Shown one piece after another: positions 21,648-28,818 of a stretch of DNA of 40,887 bases. Position 1 is the first letter of the stretch. Every line of letters starts with the position of its first letter. The stretch spans positions 1-40,887 of the forward strand of contig JAFRFD010000049.1 of the NCBI GenBank assembly GCA_017434525.1. Direction: 5' to 3'. Position numbers and translations under genes: made by a program. The DNA comes from Methanobrevibacter sp. (lineage in GTDB: Archaea > Methanobacteriota > Methanobacteria > Methanobacteriales > Methanobacteriaceae). The notes beneath the pieces are model-generated. The model was not told where the DNA came from. It saw only the letters and a program-made list of their open reading frames with translations, and did not search any database.

Positions 21648-22493
21648 TTAATATTTTTTGATTGGTAATACCAATCCTTTTTCATTATCTTTATTGATTA
21701 TTACAATAGGTTTATATTCATTTTTAGGTACGTATACATTAATATCAGTTCCTAGCACGTCTATTACATTTTTTAAGAAGATTATATTCACGTTCATATT
21801 GTTTATTTTATATGTCTCTACTTTTGCGTTCTTTTTATGTAGTTTATAAAATTGTTCCATGTCATTCAGATCAATTTTTACTTCTTCATAATCTTCTTCT
21901 ATATTAGGGAAGATATTCTCAAAGTTCGGATAAGTTCCACATATACAATTCTCTTTTCCATGTTTTTTAGCAAGTTCATTATCAGAAGTTACTAATTTTA
22001 ACGGCATATTATCTTCATGAATCATAATTGCATGATAACTATCAGTTACACATTTATAATCTCCTAAAATTCCGTATCCAGTTAATACTGGTCTTACTTC
22101 ATCTTTTGCAGCAACTCTTTTTATTGCATTTATTCTTGTCTTTGAAGTTGTTTTATAGCAAGTTTCTTCTCTTATTTTTTGTTCTAATTTATCTTTTAAT
22201 TTTAAGAACTTCATTACATTCATATCATCATTCATAGCATCTACCAAATCATTGTAGATTGTCTCTAATTTTATTGTTTTAATATCAGTTTTTACTTCCT
22301 TTTTAACTTCTTTTACTTCTTCTTTAGGTTGTCTTTTATACCAACACTTTTTAGTTGCGTGGTATTTATATTTATTCTCTTTTAGTTCTTCGCGTTCTTT
22401 TTTTGTAGGGATTGTAGCAAAGTATAATTCAATTCCCATGTGTTCATTATTATATTTTTCAGTATAACTTGTTATTAAGTTCATTCTATTCAC
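21648..22493 (-). CDS. Large early protein with WY-type N-terminal module and sliding-clamp-like C-terminus
   Basis: 281 aa, leftward, GAGAGTGAATAG before the ATG. Residues ~20-57 (IELYFATIPTKKEREELK, YHATKKCWYKRQP) match a small domain of phage and plasmid polyvalent proteins. A Lys/Glu linker follows. Residues ~130-281 contain strands like a DNA polymerase III beta clamp: GYGILGDYKCVTDSYHAIMI, then NVNIIFLKNVIDVLGTDINV, YKPIVIINKDNEKGLVLPIK, ending like the clamp VMPM region. A clamp-like or clamp-mimicking early protein is inferred. No phage polymerase is present. Confidence 0.5.
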   Translation of the reverse strand: MNRMNLITSYTEKYNNEHMGIELYFATIPTKKEREELKENKYKYHATKKCWYKRQPKEEVKEVKKEVKTDIKTIKLETIYNDLVDAMNDDMNVMKFLKLKDKLEQKIREETCYKTTSKTRINAIKRVAAKDEVRPVLTGYGILGDYKCVTDSYHAIMIHEDNMPLKLVTSDNELAKKHGKENCICGTYPNFENIFPNIEEDYEEVKIDLNDMEQFYKLHKKNAKVETYKINNMNVNIIFLKNVIDVLGTDINVYVPKNEYKPIVIINKDNEKGLVLPIKKY

Positions 22494-22726
22494 TCTCCAA
22501 TCTCTTCTATATAATCTAATATTTCTTGATTAATTATGCTTGATATATAATCACTTTCGATAAACTTATTGTATATCTCTTCAGTTGTTTCAATATCTCC
22601 TTCAGTAATATCTTCAATATCCATTTGATAATCTATAACTTCATTAAGAATTAAAGCTCCAATAAAGTTTTTATAATCTTCGTTTCTAAATTGATATAAT
22701 AATCTTTTAATAGTTTCCTTATCCAT
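22490..22726 (-). CDS. Hypothetical acidic protein
   Basis: 78 aa, leftward, AAGGAGAAAAATAA before ATG 22726. Acidic with amphipathic helices (KETIKRLLYQFRNEDYKNFI; EEIYNKFIESDYISSIIN). It overlaps the clamp-like gene by 4 bases, so they may act together. No motif recognised. Confidence 0.6.
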   Translation of the reverse strand: MDKETIKRLLYQFRNEDYKNFIGALILNEVIDYQMDIEDITEGDIETTEEIYNKFIESDYISSIINQEILDYIEEIGE

Positions 22727-22811
22727 TTTATTTTTCTCCTTTTTTGTGTTATAATGTTTTTGGGATACTCCTTATCCCGTGTTAAATCCTTTACTCTAAA
22801 GAGTAGAGAAA

Positions 22812-22840
22812 AGAGACTATTTTTTATAGTCTCTTTTTTT
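22812..22840. terminator. Intrinsic terminator after the second SSB gene
   Basis: AGAGACTAT (22812-22820), loop of five T, ATAGTCTCT (22826-22834). Rightward it has seven T; leftward the tract is TTTTC. Further small hairpins (GGGATA/TATCCC and TACTCT/AGAGTA) lie between it and the next leftward gene at 22726. Confidence 0.65.
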
Positions 22841-23138
22841 ATTCACTTTTACTACTTAAAAATGTTACTTTTTCGGCGATTACATTAGTATCTTCAGAAT
22901 CAAAGTTTTGTAGTCTTCCTTTAATTCCTACAATATCGCCTTTTTTGCAATATTCAGAAGTATTAGTTGCGATATTATCATATAATGTACATTTTATGAA
23001 GTCAGTATCATAAGTTCCATCGATATTTTTAAAACTTCTTGGTATTGCGATTGTTACGTTTGTAACTTTTTTATCTCCTTTTTCTTCTACTTTTGGGTCG
23101 CTTGTTAATCTTCCCACTAAAACTACTTGATTTAACAT
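22839..23138 (-). CDS. Second SSB-like protein without acidic tail
   Basis: 99 aa, leftward, AAAGGAGAGTGATAAA before the ATG. OB-fold SSB pattern: MLNQVVLVGRLTSDPKVEEK, VTIAIPRSFKNIDGTYDTDF, GIKGRLQNFDSEDTNVIAEK. It stops just after the OB fold, without the acidic Pro-Phe tip that recruits host proteins. It therefore differs from the rightward SSB at 16048 and may coat DNA without recruiting host factors, or compete with the first. Confidence 0.85.
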   Translation of the reverse strand: MLNQVVLVGRLTSDPKVEEKGDKKVTNVTIAIPRSFKNIDGTYDTDFIKCTLYDNIATNTSEYCKKGDIVGIKGRLQNFDSEDTNVIAEKVTFLSSKSE

Positions 23139-23223
23139 TTTATCACTCTCCTTTACTTTTTTTGTTAAATCCTTTTCTACTCTCTATTTTTCAAAACGGC
23201 TTGTAACGTTCTTTGGCTAGATT

Positions 23224-23241
23224 AAAAAGGGATTTAATCCC
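23224..23241 (-). terminator. Leftward terminator-like hairpin after the frameshifted gene
   Basis: On the reverse strand GGGATTAAATCCC followed by five T (23241-23224). It follows the stop of the frameshifted gene at 23234 and overlaps it. Confidence 0.6.
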
Positions 23242-23523
23242 ATAACTTACAATCTAAACACTCTTCTATATAATCAGTATCGAACCATAAAAAATCATTT
23301 AGTTGTGTATCAGTCCATTTAATATTGTCCATATTACAACTTAAAATCTCATTTATTAAGTCTAATAATTCTTGTTCTTTTCCTTTTTCTTCGATTGCTT
23401 CTAATGTTTGGATTGCTCCGCTCCAACTTTCACTTTTTAAATCATAATAGTTTTCTACATGATACGTTCAATTATTCCTTTATACTTGGCTTGACGCTCG
23501 GACTTCCAACCGAGATTATTCAT
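23234..23523 (-). pseudogene. Frameshifted leftward gene
   Basis: Read leftward from ATG 23523 the frame gives MNNLGWKSERQAKYKGIIERIM and stops at 23455. One frame over, an open frame continues without a start codon: HVENYYDLKSESWSGAIQTL ... LINEILSCNMDNIKWTDTQL, ending at 23234. The two parts join smoothly if one base is missing near 23460; the span is 290 bases, one short of 97 codons. A sequencing error, a real loss, or less likely a frameshift signal. Similar short helical proteins occur in phage early regions; function unknown. No ribosome site is seen before the ATG. Confidence 0.55.
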
Positions 23524-23633
23524 TCTTGCACGTTATAGGCTAGTTATAAGTATTTATATACACAACGTAGTATAGATTAAGTTTTCAAAGAACACTAGAT
23601 TGTCAATTCTTTGTTGTATAAAATCAGTCCTTT

Positions 23634-23685
23634 TCTAACTGACAACTTCATTATATCACAAGTACACTAGATTGTCAACTATTTT
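23634..23685 (-). repeat. Leftward promoter unit, copy A
   Basis: Shares AACTGACA, TTCATTRTATCA and ACACTAGRTTGTCAA in the same order and spacing with copy B at 23861-23918. TGACAA and TTGTCA half sites flank the promoter. Confidence 0.7.
23650..23678 (-). promoter_or_regulatory. Consensus leftward promoter A
   Basis: Reverse strand TTGACA (23678-23673), 17-base spacer, TATAAT (23655-23650). Likely drives the leftward block from the frameshifted gene through the second SSB. Confidence 0.85.
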
Positions 23686-23860
23686 TTTTGGTTACTTCTA
23701 TTAACTAATACCGAAGGGACTATATTATAGTATGTTGCGATATTAGAAGACATCAACCTTAACTGATACAATTAACCACCGGAGCAATTAACTATATAGT
23801 AGTTGTCTTTACGTGATAATCAATAGTTATAAATTGTACTTGTCAATTTGAAGTGATCTT

Positions 23861-23918
23861 CTCTCAACTGACACGTTCATTGTATCATATAGAACACTAG
23901 GTTGTCAATACTTTTTTA
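23861..23918 (-). repeat. Leftward promoter unit, copy B
   Basis: Diverged second copy of the unit at 23634-23685, about 228 bases away. Conserved parts are the two boxes and the TGACA/TTGTCA half sites. Confidence 0.7.
23879..23908 (-). promoter_or_regulatory. Leftward promoter B
   Basis: Reverse strand TTGACA (23908-23903), 18-base spacer, TGATACAAT with TACAAT at 23884-23879. One mismatch in the -10 box and a longer spacer make it weaker than copy A. Confidence 0.65.
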
Positions 23919-23976
23919 GAAAAAAATTAAAATCGATCGAATTATATATACTACGTATATATAAAAATTTTACTTT

Positions 23977-24005
23977 TTGCCGTCAATTACCGGCTTAAAT
24001 ATGAT
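23977..24005 (+). promoter_or_regulatory. Rightward promoter for the late (terminase) block
   Basis: TTGCCG (23977-23982), 17-base spacer, TATGAT (24000-24005). GCCG and CGGC (23979-23982, 23991-23994) form a short inverted repeat over the -35 box. The imperfect -35 box suits activation by the RinA-like protein, which is an inference. Confidence 0.6.
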
Positions 24006-24101
24006 AAAATGATATTGTAAGAGATATTACCAAATAGGGAATATTTAAAGAACGGGAATACCTAACAAATAGACAACCATATCTATTAAAGGGGTGATAT
24101 T

Positions 24102-24545
24102 ATGGAAAAGACTAGTAAGCAAGTAAAAGAAGTACAAACAACACAAACACTAGCAAGAACACACAAACAAACACACAAGTTAACGGAAGAAGATAAAAAA
24201 GACATATTACTTTATTACTACTTAGATAATACAAGAAGTACACTAAAAGAACTATTACAAAGATACAACATATCAGAGCAATATTATTATAGACTAGTTA
24301 AGAATAAAAACAATCTAAAATTGATTGAAGAAGACATAACTGAACGTAGGAAGTTGTTTAGTAAAAAATCCGAATTAATGATAGATAAAATCCTTAACAA
24401 AGTAAATAGTAAGATAGATAACGAAGATGCAAGTATTAAAGACTTGATTACATCTTTGGGTATTCTATACGATAAAACAAGACTTGAGAATAACTTGTCA
24501 ACATCTAATAACTCAATATCAATAAATATAAAGGTAGAAAAGTAA
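24102..24545 (+). CDS. Terminase small subunit (putative)
   Basis: 147 aa, AAAGGGGTGATATT before ATG 24102. After a Gln/Thr-rich N-terminus there is an HTH (LKELLQRYNISEQYYYRLVK, about 45-64) and a helical oligomer region (SELMIDKILNKVNSKIDNED). HTH plus helical C-terminus directly before the large terminase fits TerS, which binds the packaging site. The ~300-bp gap to TerL is likely that site. Sequence alone gives no firm TerS family. Confidence 0.7.
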   Translation: MEKTSKQVKEVQTTQTLARTHKQTHKLTEEDKKDILLYYYLDNTRSTLKELLQRYNISEQYYYRLVKNKNNLKLIEEDITERRKLFSKKSELMIDKILNKVNSKIDNEDASIKDLITSLGILYDKTRLENNLSTSNNSISINIKVEK

Positions 24546-24841
24546 TAATACAAACAAACGTATTATGTCTTATTAACATAATGTATATTATAGGCACGAG
24601 ACTGAACGGCTCACATACACGGAGTGAGGGACTAGGGATAGCATAGGTACATACTAGGTATAGGATACCATCCCCCCGGTGTAGTGGTATAGGCAAAAAT
24701 TAACTTCAATTTTTTTCTACTATATATATATAAACACACACACAAAATTATCCTACAAAAGGGAACAAATTTTCTTACAAAAGGGCACTCCCCCGAGTCA
24801 AAAAGGGGTATGGGTGTTTTTATTTTGCAAAACCAAAGGGA
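24546..24841. other. TerS-TerL gap: putative packaging (cos/pac) site
   Basis: 296 bases without a credible gene. Contents: the palindrome with arms ATTATGTCTT and TTAACATAAT at 24562-24582 (also found near 12147); CTCAC/GTGAG (24611-24629); the only GC-rich patch nearby (CCCCCCGGTGTAGTGG); GGTAT-AGG-ATACC; and two copies of TACAAAAGGG 22 bases apart (24754-24763, 24776-24785). A weak promoter-like pair TTAACT-N17-TATATA lies at 24700-24728. Direct repeats and a GC patch next to terminase genes fit a packaging site. Confidence 0.5.
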
Positions 24842-26257
24842 GTGGTTAAACTGAATTTAGATTTAAGTATAACGGAGAAGCAAGAACTATTCATGGATTC
24901 AGAAGCATTTGAAACGCTATTCGGAGGAGCAGCAGGAGGAGGAAAATCATACGGACAATTAGTAGATGCTTTAGTATATGCTTTGAGATATGAGAAGAGT
25001 AAGCAGATAATCTTCCGTAGGACATTTCCTGATTTAGAGAGATCAATCATAAGGACTTCGCTAGAGTTTTATCCTCGTAAGATAGCAAGTTATAATAACT
25101 CAAAACACGTATGGACATTTGATAATGGGTCTATCATTGATTTCGGATACATAGATAATGAAAATGATGTGTATCAGTACCAAAGTGCAGAATATGATGT
25201 TATCCGTTTTGATGAGTTGACTCATTTTACTGAGTATATGTATACGTATATGATTTCACGTTGTCGTGGAGCAAACGATTATCCTAAAAGAATTAAGAGT
25301 TCTACCAATCCAGGTGGAGTAGGACACGTATGGGTAAAAGAGAGATTCGTAGACATTGGACCTGCTGGAAAGATGCACGAGTGCCGTCTGGAAACAGGAG
25401 AAACTACAACAAGACTTTTTATACCGTCTTTTGTAACAGATAATAAATTCTTAATGAAACGAGATCCTGATTATGTAAAACGACTTGATGCACTACCTGA
25501 AAAAGAACGTAAAGCCTTAAAAGAAGGTAATTGGGATATATTTGATGGACAATACTTCAAAGATTTCGACCGTTCAGTACACGTAATAGAACCTTTCGAT
25601 ATTCCTGATAATTGGGACCGTTATCGTACAATAGACTATGGACTAGATATGTTAGCGTGTTACTGGATAGCAATCGCCCCTGATGGAAGGGAATATTGCT
25701 ATAGGGAACTCTACGAAAATGATTTAATCATCTCAGAAGCAGCTAAAAAGATAGTAGAAATGACTGGTGATGAGAAAATTCGTTATACATACGGACCACC
25801 AGACCTATGGAATAGGCGAAATGACACAGGAAAGAACGCATACGATATATTCCGTGAAAATGGTGTAATTATCACTAAGAGTTCAAACAATCGTATTTTA
25901 GGGTGGTATTCAGTACAAGAACATATAAAAATATACAAAATGAAAGATGAACAAACAGGCGAAGAGATGCGTATGAGCAAACTTCGCTTTTTTGATACTT
26001 GTAGGAACCTTATTCGTACACTACCAGTAATACAAAGAGATGAAAAAAATCCAAATGACTGTGCAAAACAACCTCACGAACTAACACACGCTCCTGATGC
26101 TATAAGAGGGTTCTGCATAGAACGTACAAAAGCAACTCGAATAATGAGCGAAGAAGAGCTTTTATATGAGCAATCTAAGCGTGATAGAAGAAGATTAGGC
26201 ATCTTAGGTATAGCAGGAGCAACAGCGACAAGAGAATATATGAAATATGGAGGTTAG
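24842..26257 (+). CDS. terL: Terminase large subunit
   Basis: 471 aa from GTG 24842; a CTG at 24851 is better spaced from the AAGGGAG site, so the true start is uncertain by three codons. Walker A FGGAAGGGKSYG (residues 27-38), Walker B VIRFDELTHF (about 119-128), coupling motif SSTNPGG (about 153-159). The C-terminal nuclease opens RTIDYGLDMLACYWIA (about 262-277) with the usual metal-binding Asp, and ends with HAPDAIRGF. Motor and nuclease for packaging DNA through the portal. All key motifs are present. Confidence 0.95.
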   Translation: MVKLNLDLSITEKQELFMDSEAFETLFGGAAGGGKSYGQLVDALVYALRYEKSKQIIFRRTFPDLERSIIRTSLEFYPRKIASYNNSKHVWTFDNGSIIDFGYIDNENDVYQYQSAEYDVIRFDELTHFTEYMYTYMISRCRGANDYPKRIKSSTNPGGVGHVWVKERFVDIGPAGKMHECRLETGETTTRLFIPSFVTDNKFLMKRDPDYVKRLDALPEKERKALKEGNWDIFDGQYFKDFDRSVHVIEPFDIPDNWDRYRTIDYGLDMLACYWIAIAPDGREYCYRELYENDLIISEAAKKIVEMTGDEKIRYTYGPPDLWNRRNDTGKNAYDIFRENGVIITKSSNNRILGWYSVQEHIKIYKMKDEQTGEEMRMSKLRFFDTCRNLIRTLPVIQRDEKNPNDCAKQPHELTHAPDAIRGFCIERTKATRIMSEEELLYEQSKRDRRRLGILGIAGATATREYMKYGG

Positions 26258-26259
26258 AT

Positions 26260-26466
26260 ATGGAAATATTTATAGCGATTCTACTAATAGCATTTATAGC
26301 AGTAGAAATTTTAAATAATAAACGTCTATGGGACTTAGAAAAGAAGATAAACGAAAAAGAAAAAATCAAACTTACACAAAAGCAAAAGAAGAAAATGGAA
26401 GAGTTAAAGAAAAATTTCGATAACTTAATGGAATATGATGAGAATATTGCGATGAAAAGGAAGTGA
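26260..26466 (+). CDS. Small membrane-anchored protein
   Basis: 68 aa, AGGTTAG before ATG 26260, two bases after the TerL stop. N-terminal membrane helix (IFIAILLIAFIAVEIL, 3-18), then a strongly charged coiled coil (KIKLTQKQKKKMEELKKNF). Single-pass protein between terminase and portal; role unknown, possibly an internal membrane adaptor. Confidence 0.6.
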   Translation: MEIFIAILLIAFIAVEILNNKRLWDLEKKINEKEKIKLTQKQKKKMEELKKNFDNLMEYDENIAMKRK

Positions 26467-26471
26467 AATAG

Positions 26472-28355
26472 ATGGAAATAACAAAAGATTGGGAACTATA
26501 CGAAGCAGGAATAGAGTATAACCAACAAGTTTATGGTGCTGACCGTAACTATTATGAAGTTTTAGACACAAATATTGCTTTCGCAAGTGGCGACCAATGG
26601 AGAGGAGTTCAAGCAGATGGACTACCAAAACCTGTTTTTAACATCATAAAGCGTGTAAAACAGTTTAAAATCGCATCTTTAAAGGCAGATAACATCTCAA
26701 TTCAACTAACTCCAATGGAATATAGACCACAATCTGAAGATATAACAATGCAACATAAGGTAAAACAAGCAGATTTAGCAAATGCTGAAATCAAAAACAT
26801 CTTAGAGAACATAAATTTTGATGCTAAAAGTCGTACACTTTTATCTGATGGATTCGATACAGGAGATTGGTGTATGCACTTTTACTTTGATATGGATGAA
26901 CAACCTTATAAGAGCTATATGCCAAGCGTAAAAGGTGTAATAAAAGCAGAAATAATCGACTCTACTAATGTAATGTTTGGAAATCCAAACACTCGTCAAG
27001 TAGATAAACAACCATACATCATAATTGTAGGTAGAAATTTAGTTAAAAATCTACAAGAAGAAGCAAAAAAGAATAAATCAAGCCAAATTGACCGTATTAA
27101 AGGTGATTCTGAAACAGATTATCAGATGGGAGATAACGGAAAAGTAGAAAATTCTGCTGATGGATATGAAAAAGCACTATATATAATCAAGTATTATAAG
27201 AAAAACGGTAAAATTTATGCTAATAAATCTACTAAAAACGCTTATATTTACAAAGAAAAAGACACAAAACTAAGTTATTATCCTATTGCGTTTAATAACT
27301 GGGAAGAAGTTAAAGGAACATATCACGGTAGAGCAGAAACTACTGGTATAATTCCTAACCAAATAGCGATAAATAAGATGTTTGCGATGGTTATTTATCA
27401 TTTGATGCTAACAGCTTTTCCTACAGCAGTATATGATGCAGATCGTATAGAGGGTTGGACTAATGAAATAGGTGCACAAATACCTGTAACTAACCTACAA
27501 GGCGACTCAATTCACAATATTGCAGGTTATTTAGAACCAGCAACAATGAGTGGACAAATAATGAACGCTATTGAGTTAGCTATGCAATACACAAAAGAGA
27601 CTTTAGGAGTAGGAGATGCTTCTTTAGGTAATGTAACAATGAATAATGCAACTGCAATCATAGCAATACAAAAGAGTGCAGCAGTACCATTAGAGAACGT
27701 AAAAGCTGCATTATATGAATTTGTAGAAGATTCAGGAAAAATCATTGTTGATATGATGGCATCTTACTACGGACCAAGACCAGTTGTAGTACAAGGACCA
27801 AATAATGAACGTACAGTAGAGATGTTTGACTTTGGACAACTAAAAGATATGTGGATGCACATAAAAACAGACATCGGAAACGCTTCATACTTCTCTGAAG
27901 TAGCAAGTATTCAAACATTAGATAATTTGTTAAACAACGGTATGATAGAATTTGTTGAATATCTAAGAAGAATACCTGATGAAATCATACCTCAAAAGCA
28001 AGAACTTATAAATTCTATCGAACAAAACGACATTTATAAACAAGCAATCTATAACTTGATGGGACAATTTATGGATACACTACCACCTGAAGTAAGAGCA
28101 CAATTACTACAATTAAATCCAGAACAAATGGAACAACGTGTCCTAGAAATGATGGGAGCATTAGATAATGGAACTCAAGGTATGGCACAAATCTCTGATA
28201 TGGAGAATCCACTACCAACTCCTGAAGATCTAGCAGGAACATTACAACAAGGAGAACCTGGATTTATGGAAATGATGCAACCACAAACTGAAGTTGGAAG
28301 AGATTCAGTAAAGAAAATGCAAGATTTAGAAGAAATAGGAGGATTACAGAGCTAA
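26472..28355 (+). CDS. Portal protein (P22-like podovirus type)
   Basis: 627 aa, GGAAGTGAAATAG before ATG 26472. The N-terminal WELYEAGIEYNQQVYGADRN, FASGDQWRGVQADGLPKPVF and NIIKRVKQFKIASLKADNIS are typical of P22-type portals: the first domain and the DQW..P motif. The centre has DGFDTGDWCMHFYFDMDE and GRAETTGIIPNQIAINKMFA. The C-terminal 120 residues are helical and Met/Gln/Pro-rich. It forms the 12-fold ring through which DNA enters. Length is usual for the class. Confidence 0.9.
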   Translation: MEITKDWELYEAGIEYNQQVYGADRNYYEVLDTNIAFASGDQWRGVQADGLPKPVFNIIKRVKQFKIASLKADNISIQLTPMEYRPQSEDITMQHKVKQADLANAEIKNILENINFDAKSRTLLSDGFDTGDWCMHFYFDMDEQPYKSYMPSVKGVIKAEIIDSTNVMFGNPNTRQVDKQPYIIIVGRNLVKNLQEEAKKNKSSQIDRIKGDSETDYQMGDNGKVENSADGYEKALYIIKYYKKNGKIYANKSTKNAYIYKEKDTKLSYYPIAFNNWEEVKGTYHGRAETTGIIPNQIAINKMFAMVIYHLMLTAFPTAVYDADRIEGWTNEIGAQIPVTNLQGDSIHNIAGYLEPATMSGQIMNAIELAMQYTKETLGVGDASLGNVTMNNATAIIAIQKSAAVPLENVKAALYEFVEDSGKIIVDMMASYYGPRPVVVQGPNNERTVEMFDFGQLKDMWMHIKTDIGNASYFSEVASIQTLDNLLNNGMIEFVEYLRRIPDEIIPQKQELINSIEQNDIYKQAIYNLMGQFMDTLPPEVRAQLLQLNPEQMEQRVLEMMGALDNGTQGMAQISDMENPLPTPEDLAGTLQQGEPGFMEMMQPQTEVGRDSVKKMQDLEEIGGLQS

Positions 28356-28406
28356 TTAATTGGGATGTATATGGGAACAGGAAAGTATCATTTTAACTGT
28401 TGGAAG

Positions 28407-28589
28407 GGTTGGTAAGATACTTGATAAATCACTCCTGAAATGCTGCTTATAGGCAGCATAGGGTAGAAAGAAATAAAAAAATTTAAAAGAAAGAGCCAAA
28501 AAAAGTATCGGCGAACTGCTTTAATATAAGTTTGTATAAAAAATAACCAACCTATCTGACTTTCTATCCTATGGTGTCTATAAAGGCAC
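28407..28589 (+). ncRNA. Structured RNA unit 1 (possible pseudoknot)
   Basis: Helices: GGTTGGT (28407-28413) with ACCAACC (28546-28552); GATACTT (28416-28422) with AAGTATC (28503-28509); hairpin ATGCTGC/GCAGCAT (28440-28459); ATAGGGTAGAAAG (28460-28470 part) with CTTTCTATCCTAT (28560-28572), which crosses the first two and makes a pseudoknot; final hairpin GTGTC-TATAAA-GGCAC (28574-28589). Confidence 0.55.
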
Positions 28590-28624
28590 TATTCTAGATT
28601 TTGTCAATTTTTTGGCATAAAACA

Positions 28625-28794
28625 GTGCTACCTTATTGGTAGCATAGAGTAGATATACCTAGTATTGCATTGTGAAGTTTAGAGACCTATTACGAGGGAC
28701 ATATAAGACAATACATATAGGGAGTGAAAGTTCATATTTGATAGGTCAAGAACGACTAACTCTATATCTATTCTATGGTGCTAATAAATAGCAC
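28625..28794 (+). ncRNA. Structured RNA unit 2
   Basis: Hairpin TGCTACC-TTATT-GGTAGCA (28626-28644); long helix TAGAGTAGATATA (28645-28657) with TATATCTATTCTA (28763-28775, one G-U); inner GACCTAT (28684-28690) with ATAGGTC (28741-28747); final hairpin GTGCTA-ATAAA-TAGCAC (28778-28794). Same order and junction words (CTATGGTG...TAAA) as unit 1 with different paired bases. Confidence 0.55.
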
Positions 28795-28795
28795 T

Positions 28796-28818
28796 AAGAC
28801 ACATTATGTGTCTTTTTT
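28796..28818 (+). terminator. Intrinsic terminator inside the late block
   Basis: AAGACACA (28796-28803), loop TTA, TGTGTCTT (28807-28814) and six T (28813-28818). It directly follows structured unit 2 and precedes the scaffold and capsid genes. Either it sets the RNA 3' end, or late transcripts need antitermination. Confidence 0.75.

Larger units (their letters stand above)
23524..24101. promoter_or_regulatory. Divergent intergenic control region
   Basis: 578 bases without a credible gene, between the leftward block and TerS. It holds two diverged copies of a ~58-bp leftward promoter unit, a third promoter-like -35 region at 23591-23607, a rightward promoter at 23977, and palindromes: ACTATA-T-TATAGT (23719-23731) and TATATATAC-TAC-GTATATATA (23943-23963), plus TCGATCGA (23934-23941). 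It may also be a replication origin; this is a guess from AT-richness and symmetry. Confidence 0.55.

Noticed and set aside
23450..23470. Programmed ribosomal frameshift
   Set aside because: No slippery heptamer or clear downstream stem; a single missing base explains the pattern more simply.
23495..23515. CTCGG ... CTTCCAA ... CCGAG looks like a Gly tRNA anticodon arm
   Set aside because: The loop is one base too long and no other tRNA arms are present; the segment is the 5' part of the frameshifted gene.
24672..24695. GTAGTGGTATAGGC resembles a tRNA D-arm
   Set aside because: No acceptor stem, anticodon arm or TTCGA-type T-loop follows; the downstream sequence is AT-rich with no cloverleaf.
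28356..28421. Short frame MYMGTGKYHFNCWKGW at about 28366-28416
   Set aside because: Only 16 codons, no ribosome site, and it overlaps the first helix of structured unit 1.
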